Shown here: positions 34,566 through 42,468 of the stretch, piece by piece
How positions within the stretch are numbered: position 1 is the stretch's first letter
How the letters are laid out: each line of letters starts with the position of its first letter
Source: DASSUW01 sp963849695
GTDB taxonomy: Bacteria; Actinomycetota; Thermoleophilia; Solirubrobacterales; Solirubrobacteraceae
Direction of reading: 5' to 3'
DNA: 64,000 nt
Assembly: GCA_963849695.1 (NCBI GenBank)
Contig: CAWKIT010000006.1
Coordinates: 1 to 64,000 of the forward strand
Position numbers and translations under genes: made by a program
Notes under the pieces: generated by a model
Databases searched by the model: none
Told to the model about the DNA's origin: nothing
Seen by the model: the letters and a program-made list of their open reading frames with translations, nothing else

Positions 34566-34653
34566 GCGCGCGATGAACCAATAAGCAGTGACCGGCCGTG
34601 ATAAGCGCCGTGCATGACGCCGCACCCGCGCCGTCGCGTCACCGACGGGCGGC

Positions 34654-34682
34654 GACAGCGGTCCGAAAGCGTCTTGACAGCG
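34654..34682 (+). promoter_or_regulatory. triple heptamer operator upstream of SpeD-like gene
   Basis: GACAGCG (34654), GAAAGCG (34665) and GACAGCG (34676) start exactly 11 bases apart. TTGACA at 34674-34679 overlaps the third copy and could be a -35 box. The ATG of the SpeD-like gene is 32 bases beyond. The same three-heptamer arrangement is found upstream of three other genes in the window. This copy is the most divergent of the four. Confidence 0.55.
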
Positions 34683-34713
34683 CTCGGAAACACCGCTCAG
34701 CGAGCGTCGCCGC

Positions 34714-35103
34714 ATGCAAACGACCTCCTCGACGCGGCCCGGCGACAGCGGGCATGCGACCGCCCCGTGGGGCATGCTGGCGGCGATCGACCTCCATGAC
34801 TCCGACCGCGCGCGCCTGGCCGACCCGGACGTGATCCGCGCCTTCGTGCCGGCCGTGATCGACGCGATCGGGATGCGCGCCCACGGCCCGCTCAGGCTCG
34901 ACCGCTTCGGCGACGACGAGCTCGAAGGGTGGTCGGCGATGCAGTTCATCGAGACGAGCTCGATCACGATTCACGCGGACGAGGTGTTCGGCCGCTGCTT
35001 CGTCGACGTGTTCTCCTGCCGGTCGTTCGACCCCGAGGTGGCCGCCGCGATCGCCGTCGCCCACTTCGGAGGCCGGCCGTCCGTGCGCGTGCTCGAGCGC
35101 TGA
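34714..35103 (+). CDS. S-adenosylmethionine decarboxylase (SpeD)-like protein
   Basis: A 129-residue protein of SpeD size. The centre reads MQFIETSSITIHADEVFGRC followed by FVDVFSCRSFDPEVAAAIAV. SpeD-type enzymes cleave themselves before a Ser in a SS-x-S/T-x-H stretch to form the pyruvoyl cofactor; the SS and IH are present, and a Cys of the SC-type (FSC) follows as in the family. No spermidine synthase or other polyamine gene is nearby. Some stand-alone SpeD relatives act on other amino acids, so the substrate is open. Its promoter carries the triple heptamer, placing it in a shared regulon. Confidence 0.7.
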   Translation: MQTTSSTRPGDSGHATAPWGMLAAIDLHDSDRARLADPDVIRAFVPAVIDAIGMRAHGPLRLDRFGDDELEGWSAMQFIETSSITIHADEVFGRCFVDVFSCRSFDPEVAAAIAVAHFGGRPSVRVLER

Positions 35104-35171
35104 CCGCGGTCAGCCCGCCGGCGCCTGCGCGCGGCCGTCTTGAGCCGCGGGCCCGGCGCGCCGGCGCTCAT

Positions 35172-35200
35172 GTCAGCGAGACGTCAGCGGGATGTCAGCG
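35172..35200 (+). promoter_or_regulatory. triple GTCAGCG operator upstream of collagen-like gene
   Basis: GTCAGCG starts at 35172, 35183 and 35194: three perfect heptamers, 11 bases apart. CCCTGGTCTG follows at once (35203-35212), and the same ten bases follow the site at 38357 at the same distance, suggesting a common -10 region around TGGTCT. SARP/BTAD regulators bind just such repeats. Confidence 0.7.
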
Positions 35201-35221
35201 GTCCCTGGTCTGATGCGCCCC

Positions 35222-35278
35222 ATGTCGAGCAGGGCGATGCAGGAGTGGATGAACCGATGCAAAGGGGTCCCGCGATGA
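35222..35278 (+). CDS. 18-codon upstream ORF coupled to the collagen-like gene
   Basis: ATG at 35222, about 11 bases after the shared -10-like TGGTCT, so the message could begin at or near this ATG. It reads MSSRAMQEWMNRCKGVPR and stops at TGA 35276-35278, overlapping the ATG of the collagen-like gene (ATGA). A ribosome reading it would be delivered to that start. It may be a leader peptide or chance. Confidence 0.35.
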   Translation: MSSRAMQEWMNRCKGVPR

Positions 35279-36030
35279 GCAGGAAGATGGCGACGATGCT
35301 CGCGATTGCGCTCTCGCTGCTGGCCGGCGGCGCCGCCGCGACGTGGGCGGGCGGCGGGCAGCCTGCCGAGAAGCCTGCGATGCGCGTGATCCATGCCTGC
35401 CAGAACAAGGAGAACGGCCTGCTGCGGATCGTCACCCGGCGGCAGCGGTGCTGGATCGGCGAGCAGCGGCTGAAGTGGAACGTCCGCGGACGCGTCGGCC
35501 GCCGGGGGCCGCGCGGACTTCATGGCGACGCCGGTCCGCGGGGCCCGAGGGGCGAGGCCGGGGCGGCCGGGGTCACCGGGCCGGTCGGTCCGGGAGGGGC
35601 TCAGGGTCCGGAGGGTCCTCAGGGCGACGCCGGACTGCGAGGCCCTCAGGGCGACGCCGGGCCGCAGGGCCCGCCGGGCGACGCCGGGCCGCAGGGGCCG
35701 CGCGGTCCTGAAGGCCCCCCGGACCCGACAGCGGTCGACTTCATGTCGCTGGTGGGCGAGGACACCAACAACGCGGCCAAGGGCCGCGACTTCGGAGATT
35801 GCGTGATCGGCGAGATCCAGCTCACCGCCGGTAGCATCACCGCGGGCGGGACTCCGGCCAACGGCCAGGTGCTGGCGATCGCCCCGAACACGTTGCTCTT
35901 CTCGCTGATCGGCACTACGTACGGCGGCAACGGCCGCACGACGTTCGCGCTCCCGGACCTGCGCGCCCTGGCGCCCGACCACATGACGTATTCGATCTGC
36001 GCCGAGGGGATCTATCCGTCGAGTGACTAG
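35275..36030 (+). CDS. secreted collagen-like protein with tail-collar-like domain
   Basis: About 251 residues from ATG 35275 (AAAGGGG upstream; ATG 35257 also in frame). Signal peptide MATMLAIALSLLAGGAAATW. A domain with two Cys (IHACQNKENGLLRIVTRRQR, then CWIGEQRLKWN) follows, as seen before Gly-X-Y repeats in actinobacterial secreted proteins. About 20 Gly-X-Y triplets run from GRRGPRGLHGDAGPRG to GPRGPEGPP. The C-terminal domain GEIQLTAGSITAGG with TYGGNGRTTFALPDLRALAP resembles the phage tail-collar / microcystin-dependent-protein fold. A surface or matrix adhesin is likely. It is under the triple-heptamer promoter. Confidence 0.85.
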   Translation: MSRKMATMLAIALSLLAGGAAATWAGGGQPAEKPAMRVIHACQNKENGLLRIVTRRQRCWIGEQRLKWNVRGRVGRRGPRGLHGDAGPRGPRGEAGAAGVTGPVGPGGAQGPEGPQGDAGLRGPQGDAGPQGPPGDAGPQGPRGPEGPPDPTAVDFMSLVGEDTNNAAKGRDFGDCVIGEIQLTAGSITAGGTPANGQVLAIAPNTLLFSLIGTTYGGNGRTTFALPDLRALAPDHMTYSICAEGIYPSSD

Positions 36031-36361
36031 ACCGCCGCCCGCGACGGCGGGCCGCTCTCCTGCGACCGGCCCTCGATCGGTGCCCGCTCCTCGCGGCTCA
36101 GCACCATCGCGCTGTTGACCAGACCGATGTGGCTGAACGCCTGCGGGAAGTTGCCGACCAGCCGCTCCGCCCGCGGGTCGTACTCCTCCGCCAGGGGCGA
36201 TCTTCCAGCGGCCGTGGCTCTCGTCGCCGAGCAGCGCCGCGAAGCAGGCGCCTGAGTCGAAGCGCGGGAGGCAGCGCCAGTCGATCGAGCCGTCGCGTCC
36301 CCACCAGGGCCGCCGTCCTGCTGTCGCCGATCAGCGCGTAGTCCTCGATCCTCAGCGGCAC
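36027..36361 (-). pseudogene. GH15 glucoamylase-family remnant with internal deletion
   Basis: The first ~55 residues of a glycoside hydrolase family 15 protein (PLRIEDYALIGDSRTAALVG, then RDGSIDWRCLPRFDSGACFA and ALLGDESHGRWKI) are joined to the last ~45 (LAEEYDPRAERLVGNFPQAF and SHIGLVNSAMVLSREERA). Normal members are about 600 residues, so roughly 480 codons in the middle, with the catalytic acid and base, are missing. There is also one extra G in the GGGG run after ALVG. The GTG at 36361 retains the normal start. No activity is possible. The stop overlaps tail-to-tail with the collagen-like gene. Confidence 0.8.
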
Positions 36362-36369
36362 ACTGCGGG

Positions 36370-37539
36370 CTATGCACAGCCCTCGATGAACCCCACCTCG
36401 CGCGCACGGCCGCCGCGGAAGCTCGTCACCTTCCCGGCGCGACCGGTCTCGAAGATCATCCGCCGGCGGCCGCCGACGATCAGGTACCGGCCTCGCGGGA
36501 CGTACGGATGCGGCCGGGCGCGGACCCCGCGGTAGCGGCGGCGGACCTTGCGCGCGCTGTCGCCGATGCGGATGCCGCGCGAGCTGCGCCAGCGGCCGCG
36601 GTAGGCCTCGACGCGCGCGAGCCGGCCGCGGGCGACCATCAGCGACAGTCCCTTCGGGGCGCCCCGGAGCCGCCATAGCCGGCACGACGGGTGCTCGCCG
36701 TACACGAGCACCATCGCCCGGCCGGTGACCCGCTCCACCGCGGCCTGGCTCATGCCGATCCGCACCGGCCCCAGCCCGCGCGGACCGAGCCGCCAGCGCA
36801 GCATGCGCGAGGTCTTCACCGGCGGGCGGACGACCTCTGCCGATTCGGCCGCCCGCGCCGCGACCGCCGAGCCCGCCGTCACATACGCGCACAGCCGCAC
36901 CCGGCCGAGGCGGCGATACCGCACCGGCACCGTGAGCCCGCCCGTCGCCGGCGGTGCGGCGCCGTCGACCAGCACCCGACCCGCCTGGCCGCCCGGCGCG
37001 GCCGGGCACGGCGAACGGGTCTCGAGCAGGTGCAGCCGGTCGGCGGCCGGGCTGGAGCCCGCCCGGTAGCGCAGCCGGACTTCGATCTGCCTGCCGGCGA
37101 ACAGCTTCGCGGGCAGGCCGATGGCCACCGACGGCGCCCCCGACGGCGCCCGGACGGTGAAGGAGCGGACCGGCCCCAAGACCGGGGCGGGGTCGTCGGG
37201 GCTCGCGAGGTAGGAGGCCTGCCAGTAGTAGGTCCCAGGGTCCTCCTGCTGGTCGAAGAGCAGCGTGAGCGCGGTGCCCTCGTAGCGGCCGGGGGCCTCC
37301 TCCAACAGGGTGACGAAGTCGGCGAACACGGTCAGCGCGGGATCGCGCGCGACGTCGGCGGTGAGGAAGTCCAGCCCGGGCGGCGCCTCGACCACGAGCG
37401 GCACACCGCCGGCCTCGACGGTCGCCCACTCGAATACCCGGCCGTCCGCCGGCGAGACCGGCACCGGCGCCTGCGCGGCGGCGGCGGACGGCACGCTCAA
37501 GACCCCGATCACAGCTACGGAGACGAGCATCCTGAACAT
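36370..37539 (-). CDS. secreted beta-rich hypothetical protein
   Basis: A 389-residue exported protein with signal MFRMLVSVAVIGVLSVPSAA cleaved after AAA-Q. The first half has Ig/fibronectin-like features (PVPVSPADGRVFEWATVEAG; YYWQASYLASPDDP). The second half is Arg-rich and contains GLGPVRIGMSQAAVERVTGR, a segment met in actinobacterial secreted proteins of unknown role, and RGIRIGDSARKVRRRYRGV. Two Cys pairs are possible. Starts 65 bases from the divergent NAGPA-type gene. Confidence 0.75.
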   Translation of the reverse strand: MFRMLVSVAVIGVLSVPSAAAAQAPVPVSPADGRVFEWATVEAGGVPLVVEAPPGLDFLTADVARDPALTVFADFVTLLEEAPGRYEGTALTLLFDQQEDPGTYYWQASYLASPDDPAPVLGPVRSFTVRAPSGAPSVAIGLPAKLFAGRQIEVRLRYRAGSSPAADRLHLLETRSPCPAAPGGQAGRVLVDGAAPPATGGLTVPVRYRRLGRVRLCAYVTAGSAVAARAAESAEVVRPPVKTSRMLRWRLGPRGLGPVRIGMSQAAVERVTGRAMVLVYGEHPSCRLWRLRGAPKGLSLMVARGRLARVEAYRGRWRSSRGIRIGDSARKVRRRYRGVRARPHPYVPRGRYLIVGGRRRMIFETGRAGKVTSFRGGRAREVGFIEGCA

Positions 37540-37604
37540 GCCGCGACCAGGCTACCTGCGCCGCGAGCCTCCCGCTCCCGGTCGATTCAGGTTCAATCCC
37601 GTCC

Positions 37605-38348
37605 GTGCTCGACGGCGTGACGTATGAGCTCCTGCGTTTCCGTACCCGCGACGGCGACGAGACGACCGTGTACCTCACGCGTCACCCGCGGGCGACGACG
37701 CGGCCGGCGCTCGTGTGCTTCCCGACCCCGACGCGCCTCGACCAGTGGTGCGCCGCCGAGGGGCATCCCGAGGCGATCGTCGCGGGGTTCTTCGTGCGCG
37801 ATCCGTACCGCCCGCTCGGCGAGGTCCGGATCGGCGGCTCATCCGTCGAGCACGAGCCGATCGCGCCGCCGTGGGCCGAGCACCGCGCGTGCGTGCACAT
37901 CGACGGTTCGGTCCGGCTCGCGCCGCGCGGCCAGCTCGCCGACGAGCCCGCCGGGGACCTGGTGCAGGCCGGGCCGATGCTGGTGCGCGACGGCCGCTCG
38001 GTTATCGACGGCGACGATCGCGAGGGCTTCTCCGGCGGGGCGACCCAGTTCGACTCCGACATCACCGCCGGGCGCTATCCGCGCTGCGCGCTCGGCGTCT
38101 CGGACGACGAGCTGCTGGCCGTGTGCTGCGACGGGCGCCGGTCCGGCGTCGACGCCGGCCTCGAGCTGGCCGAGCTCGCGCGTCTGCTCGTGTCGTTCGG
38201 GGCGCGCGAGGCGATCAACCTCGACGGCGGCGGATCGGCGACGCTCGTCCATCGAGGACACCTGCTGAACCGGCCGTACTCGAACGAGGACCAGCCGGCG
38301 CCCGAGTCGCGCCCGGTCGTCACCGCGCTGCTGTTCGAACCCGCCTGA
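37605..38348 (+). CDS. phosphodiester glycosidase (NAGPA-domain) family protein
   Basis: About 247 residues from a GTG. NAGPA-domain hallmarks: VAGFFVRDPYRPLGEVRIGG, AGPMLVRDGRSVIDGDDREG, RCALGVSDDELLAVCCDGRR, and near the end the catalytic EAINLDGGGSATLVHRG. Members remove sugar phosphodiesters, such as capping GlcNAc-phosphates in cell-wall or exopolysaccharide. No signal peptide, so this one may be cytosolic or exported another way. Stop nine bases before the triple-heptamer operator. Confidence 0.85.
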   Translation: MLDGVTYELLRFRTRDGDETTVYLTRHPRATTRPALVCFPTPTRLDQWCAAEGHPEAIVAGFFVRDPYRPLGEVRIGGSSVEHEPIAPPWAEHRACVHIDGSVRLAPRGQLADEPAGDLVQAGPMLVRDGRSVIDGDDREGFSGGATQFDSDITAGRYPRCALGVSDDELLAVCCDGRRSGVDAGLELAELARLLVSFGAREAINLDGGGSATLVHRGHLLNRPYSNEDQPAPESRPVVTALLFEPA

Positions 38349-38356
38349 GCGAGCGC

Positions 38357-38385
38357 GTCAGCGAAACGTCAGCGAAACGTCAGCG
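38357..38385 (+). promoter_or_regulatory. triple GTCAGCG operator upstream of the P-domain/OmpA gene
   Basis: GTCAGCG starts at 38357, 38368 and 38379, perfect and 11 bases apart; spacers of the first two copies are both AAAC. CCCTGGTCTG follows (38388-38397), as at the collagen-like gene. The ATG at 38406 is only about 10 bases beyond TGGTCT, so the message may be leaderless. Confidence 0.7.
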
Positions 38386-38405
38386 GCCCCTGGTCTGGTT
38401 GACCC

Positions 38406-40193
38406 ATGGAACGCTCCCTCCTCACCTCAGTCGTCGTACTCGTCATGCTCGCGGTCGCCTCGAGCGCTCAAGCGGTCGCTCCACCGGCACCGCCAGGCTG
38501 CGGCACGGCAGTGACGACATCTCGAGGGAACGCCACGCCGACGGCGATCCCCACGGGCCCGGCGGTCGTGCCCTCGACGATCGAGGTCGCGGGCGCGGGC
38601 GCGTACCTGACGGACCTCGACCTGATCACGAACATAACGCACACGTTCGCTGCCGACCTCGACATCACGCTCCGGTCGCCGGCGGGCACCGTCGCCACCA
38701 TCACCACCGACAACGGCGGCAGCAACAACGACGTCTTCGCCGGCACCACCTTCGACGACCAGGCCAACCCCGGAGGCCAGGTCCCCTACGCCACCAACAA
38801 CGGCCTCACCACCGACAACGCCTACGCCAACAACCAGGTCGCCACCCCGCTCGAGCCGGAAGAGGCGCTCGCCGTCTTCAGCGGCGAGAACCCGAACGGC
38901 ACCTGGACGCTCACGATCAGCGACGACCTCGCCGGCGACGGCGGCACGCTCCAGAGCTGGCAGCTCGACATCCAGAGCCTGTCTGGAGCCCCCGAGGCGA
39001 GCCCCGCGTCGTACGCGAGCAGCACGCCGACGGCGATCCCCACGGGCCCGGCGGTCGTGACCTCGACGATCGAGGTCGCGGGCGCGGGCGCGTACCTGAC
39101 GGACCTCGACCTGATCACGAACATAACGCACACGTTCGCTGCCGACCTCGACATCACGCTCCGGTCGCCGGCAGGCACCGTCGCCACCATCACCACCGAC
39201 AACGGCGCCGGCAACGACAACGTCTTCGCCGGCACCACCTTCGACGACCAGGCCAACCCCGGAGGCCAGGTCCCCTACGCCACCAACAACGGCCTCACCA
39301 CCGACAACGCCTACGCCAACAACCAGGTCGCCACCCCGCTCGAGCCGGAAGAGGCGCTCGCCGTCTTCAGCGGCGAGAACCCGAACGGCACCTGGACGCT
39401 CACGATCAGCGACGACCTCGCCGGCGACGGCGGCACGCTCCAGAGCTGGTCTCTCGACCTGACGACAGGCGCGTGCCCGGCGCCGCCGGAAGCGCCGCCG
39501 GAAGCTACCCCGGCGCCGCCGGACGCTACCGCGGTGCCGCCCGCCACCGCGCCCGCGACCACAGGTGACCCGGCGCCGCAACCGGCCGGCGGGACGCTCC
39601 AGGTGAAAGCCGCCCGCCTGTCGGTGTTCGCTCCGACCGCCGGCGCGCGCTGCCTCGGCGCGAACGGCGCCTGCCATGTCCGGGTGCTGGCCGGCGGCCG
39701 CGTCATCGCCCGTGGGACCGCGAACGCAAGGAACGTGCCGCTACGCCTCACCCGTTCCGGACGGAAGCTGCTCGAGCGCCGGTTCGGCGGCGTGACCGCC
39801 AGGGTCGTGGCGACCGACGCAACCCGCCGCGCGAGGACACGGACGCGGGCGATCCTGGCGGTCGAGCGGATCACCACCCCGCCCGGCTCGTGGGTCGCCG
39901 GCCGTGCCGAGCTCACGGCGGTCGGCCGTCGGTTCGTGCGCAGCCTGCGCGCCCGGATGGTCCGCGTCACCGGCCTGCGCTGCGACGGTCACGTCGCGCG
40001 GCCCGACGGCGAGCGGCGGCCCGAGTCCGCGATGGCGCTCAGCCGCGCCCGCGCGGCGGTCGTGTGCGGCAAGGAGGGCAAGCTGGTCGCGCACGGCAAC
40101 GAGAACCCGATCGCGAGCAACGCCGGCGACAAGGGCCGCGCGCAGAATCGCCGGGTCGAGGTCACGGTGCGCCATACCGAAGCCAAGCGGTGA
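38406..40193 (+). CDS. secreted protein with two P-domain-like repeats and OmpA-like C-terminus
   Basis: 595 residues with signal SVVVLVMLAVASSAQA. Two nearly identical ~143-residue units follow, each with STIEVAGAGAYLTDLDLITN, ADLDITLRSPAGTVATITTD and NPNGTWTLTISDDLAGDGGT. The DLDITLRSPAGT and NGTWTL-SDDLAGDGGTL patterns are those of the proprotein-convertase P domain. A Pro/Ala/Thr linker (PEAPPEATPAPPDATAVPPA) leads to a C-terminal OmpA-family domain (ALSRARAAVVCGKEGKLVAH; KGRAQNRRVEVTV) that normally binds peptidoglycan. It is probably a wall-anchored adhesive protein. The repeat units are also nearly identical at DNA level. Confidence 0.82.
   Translation: MERSLLTSVVVLVMLAVASSAQAVAPPAPPGCGTAVTTSRGNATPTAIPTGPAVVPSTIEVAGAGAYLTDLDLITNITHTFAADLDITLRSPAGTVATITTDNGGSNNDVFAGTTFDDQANPGGQVPYATNNGLTTDNAYANNQVATPLEPEEALAVFSGENPNGTWTLTISDDLAGDGGTLQSWQLDIQSLSGAPEASPASYASSTPTAIPTGPAVVTSTIEVAGAGAYLTDLDLITNITHTFAADLDITLRSPAGTVATITTDNGAGNDNVFAGTTFDDQANPGGQVPYATNNGLTTDNAYANNQVATPLEPEEALAVFSGENPNGTWTLTISDDLAGDGGTLQSWSLDLTTGACPAPPEAPPEATPAPPDATAVPPATAPATTGDPAPQPAGGTLQVKAARLSVFAPTAGARCLGANGACHVRVLAGGRVIARGTANARNVPLRLTRSGRKLLERRFGGVTARVVATDATRRARTRTRAILAVERITTPPGSWVAGRAELTAVGRRFVRSLRARMVRVTGLRCDGHVARPDGERRPESAMALSRARAAVVCGKEGKLVAHGNENPIASNAGDKGRAQNRRVEVTVRHTEAKR
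38534..39450 (+). repeat. tandem intragenic duplication, period 489 bp
   Basis: About 427 bases starting at 38534 recur starting at 39023, an offset of 489 bases (163 codons), with only a few differences: GTGCCCTCG versus GTGACCTCG, and GGCAGCAACAACGACG versus GCCGGCAACGACAACG. Such high identity, including third codon positions, means a recent duplication or ongoing gene conversion. It is also a site where copy number may change. Confidence 0.85.
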
Positions 40194-40224
40194 CGACCAC
40201 GGCGGCCGCAGCCGGCTCCGCGCC

Positions 40225-42468
40225 CTAGAGCAGCCCGAACGCGTGGGCGGCGGTGACGGCTTCGGCACGGGTCGTGGCGCCGAGCTTGCGCCGGATCCGC
40301 CGCACGTGAGCGCGGACCATCTCGAGAGGGAACTCGAGGCGGTCCGCGATCTCGCGGACCGTGAGAGCGGTCGGCAGCAGCTCGAGGACGCTGATCTCGG
40401 CGACGGTGAGAGTGGCATCGATCGGCCTCGGCGGGGGCGGAGCCGGCAGCTCTGCGATCTCGCTCTCGAGCGCGTCGATCAATTTGACGAAGCCGGGCAC
40501 CAGCGCGCCGCCGACCGCGGCGCGGGCGGCTTCGAGCGCGTCGATCGCGCCGCCTGCGTCGCCCACGCGGGTGCGGCACCGGCCGAGCCACAAGACCGCA
40601 TGCGCGATCTCGATCCGGTCCGCGCCGCGCCTGGCGAGCGTCGCGGCGTGCTCGAGCCGCTCCTCGGCGGCCTCCAGGTCGCCGCGCGCCAGCAGCACGA
40701 TGCCCAGCGCGACGTACGCGAGCTCGGTGGGTGGATGCTCGGTCTGCCCGCGCGCCTCGGTGATGGACAGCGACTCCTTGACGAGCCGCTCGGCGACGTC
40801 GATCTCGCCGCGGGCGGCGTGCGCGACCGCCAGCATCGCCATCGCGTACACGCGGCGTACGTCCATCTCGCCCGGCGGGACTTCATCGAGATAGTCCCGC
40901 AGCCGCGTCTCGGCCTCGCGGCCCGCGCCGGTCCAGAACAGGGCGACCGCGAGGAAGTAGGAGTCGCTGGGCGCCTCCGGCGAGCTCGGAGGTCGTACCC
41001 TGACCGCCGCTCGGGCCAGGCGCACCGCTTCGCCCACGTCACACTGGGAGAGCCGGGTCATCGCCCGCTGGCGCGCGACCCCCGCCGTCAGCTCGGCGCG
41101 CTCGTGAGCGTCCGGGCTGTCGCGCGCCGCCCGCTCGGCCAGCTGGAGCCACGGCTCGACCTCCTCGGCGGGCCGCCCCATGGCGCGCGACACACCGCCG
41201 CGCGCGAGCGCCAGGTCCGGGTACTCGGCGATCGTGGCCGGCGGCAGCCGGTCGATCCAGCCGATCGCGTCGTTCGCCTTCCCGTCGCTGTACAGCGCCA
41301 GCCAGTTCTTGCGCAGCGTGTCCGCGGCGACGTGCATGTCGCCGGCGCTGATGGCATGCTCGATCGTGCCGTGCACGTCGCCGCGGTCGGCGAACCAGGC
41401 GCTCGCCCGGCGGTGCAGGTCGGCGACGCGCTCGGGCGCGTAGCGCTCGAGCTGACGCAGCAGCATGGCCCGGAACAGCGTGTGGTATCGGAACCAGCGC
41501 CGCGCGACGTCGAGCGGGACCACGAACAGGTTGCTGCGTTCGAGCTCGAGCAGCATGTCGGCGCTGTCGCGGCGCTCGAGCACGGCGTCGCAGAGCTGGC
41601 TCGAGAGCCGCTCGAGCACGGCGCTCCGCATGAGGAAGTCCCGCATCTCCGGCGTCTGCCGGAGGACGACCTCGTCCCACAGGTAGTCGACGAGGAAGCG
41701 GTCGTCGACCGGCATCCCGGCCAGGAAGGCGGCGCGGTCGCCGGTCTCCCGCAGCGACAGCGCGGCGAGGTTCAGCCCGGCCACCCAGCCCTCGGTCCGG
41801 CGGTAGAGACCCGTCAGCTCCTCCGGCGCGAGGCCGAGCTCGTGCGCGCCGTTGAGCAGCGCCGTGACCTCGGACTCGCTGAAGCGCAGCGTCTCGGCCC
41901 GGAGCTCGTTGAGCTCTCCACGCGCCCGCAACCGACCGAGGGGCAACGGCGGGACGGACCGCGCCGCGAGGACGACGTGCACGTCCGGCCCGAGCCGCTC
42001 GAGCAGGTAGCGCACGCCCTCGTGGACGTCCTCGTCCTCGATGACGTGGTAGTCGTCGAGCACGATCACGAGCGGCTGCGCCACCGTCGTGAGCTCGTTG
42101 ACGAGGACGGGAAGCACCTCGTCCGCGATCGAGACGCCGGGGCCGCGCAGCCGGCGCGCCGCGGTGTCGGTCAGCTCCGGAGCTGCGCGCTCGGCGGCGG
42201 CGACCACGTAGCTCCAGAACCGAGTCGGGTCGTCGTCGCCCTCGTCGAGCGACACCCACGCGAACCGCGCCGGGCTGGCGGCCGCCCACTCGGTGAGGAC
42301 GCTCGTCTTGCCGAAGCCCGTCGGCGCCGCGACGACGGTCGCCCGGCCGGCACGCCCGGCCTCGAGCGCCGCGATCAGCTCCGGCCGCGGGACCAGCCCG
42401 CTGCGATGCTCGGGTACGAGCACCTTGGTGGCGACGGCCACGAACTCGCCGCCTGGCTGCACCCTCAC
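40225..42468 (-). CDS. MalT-like LuxR-family regulator
   Basis: About 747 residues from the GTG at 42468, which overlaps the stop of the upstream AfsR-like gene (GTGA). N-terminal STAND ATPase: APTGFGKTSVLTEWAAA (Walker A), VIVLDDYHVIEDEDVHEGVR (Walker B), VVLAARSVPPLPLGRLRARG and the winged-helix/hinge YRRTEGWVAGLNLAALSL. TPR-like helices follow. The C-terminal LuxR helix-turn-helix is LTVREIADRLEFPLEMVRAH. Usually activated by a small ligand plus ATP. Coupled translation with a BTAD regulator suggests the two act together. Confidence 0.9.
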   Translation of the reverse strand: MRVQPGGEFVAVATKVLVPEHRSGLVPRPELIAALEAGRAGRATVVAAPTGFGKTSVLTEWAAASPARFAWVSLDEGDDDPTRFWSYVVAAAERAAPELTDTAARRLRGPGVSIADEVLPVLVNELTTVAQPLVIVLDDYHVIEDEDVHEGVRYLLERLGPDVHVVLAARSVPPLPLGRLRARGELNELRAETLRFSESEVTALLNGAHELGLAPEELTGLYRRTEGWVAGLNLAALSLRETGDRAAFLAGMPVDDRFLVDYLWDEVVLRQTPEMRDFLMRSAVLERLSSQLCDAVLERRDSADMLLELERSNLFVVPLDVARRWFRYHTLFRAMLLRQLERYAPERVADLHRRASAWFADRGDVHGTIEHAISAGDMHVAADTLRKNWLALYSDGKANDAIGWIDRLPPATIAEYPDLALARGGVSRAMGRPAEEVEPWLQLAERAARDSPDAHERAELTAGVARQRAMTRLSQCDVGEAVRLARAAVRVRPPSSPEAPSDSYFLAVALFWTGAGREAETRLRDYLDEVPPGEMDVRRVYAMAMLAVAHAARGEIDVAERLVKESLSITEARGQTEHPPTELAYVALGIVLLARGDLEAAEERLEHAATLARRGADRIEIAHAVLWLGRCRTRVGDAGGAIDALEAARAAVGGALVPGFVKLIDALESEIAELPAPPPPRPIDATLTVAEISVLELLPTALTVREIADRLEFPLEMVRAHVRRIRRKLGATTRAEAVTAAHAFGLL

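Noticed and set aside
35140..35256. N-terminal extension of the collagen-like protein
   Set aside because: It would start inside the operator and puts the signal peptide over 40 residues into the protein; ATG 35275 has the better site.
35480..35730. GC-rich Gly-X-Y coding repeats as a CRISPR-like or DNA repeat array
   Set aside because: The periodicity is nine-base codon triplets of the collagen-like protein and the units are not identical.
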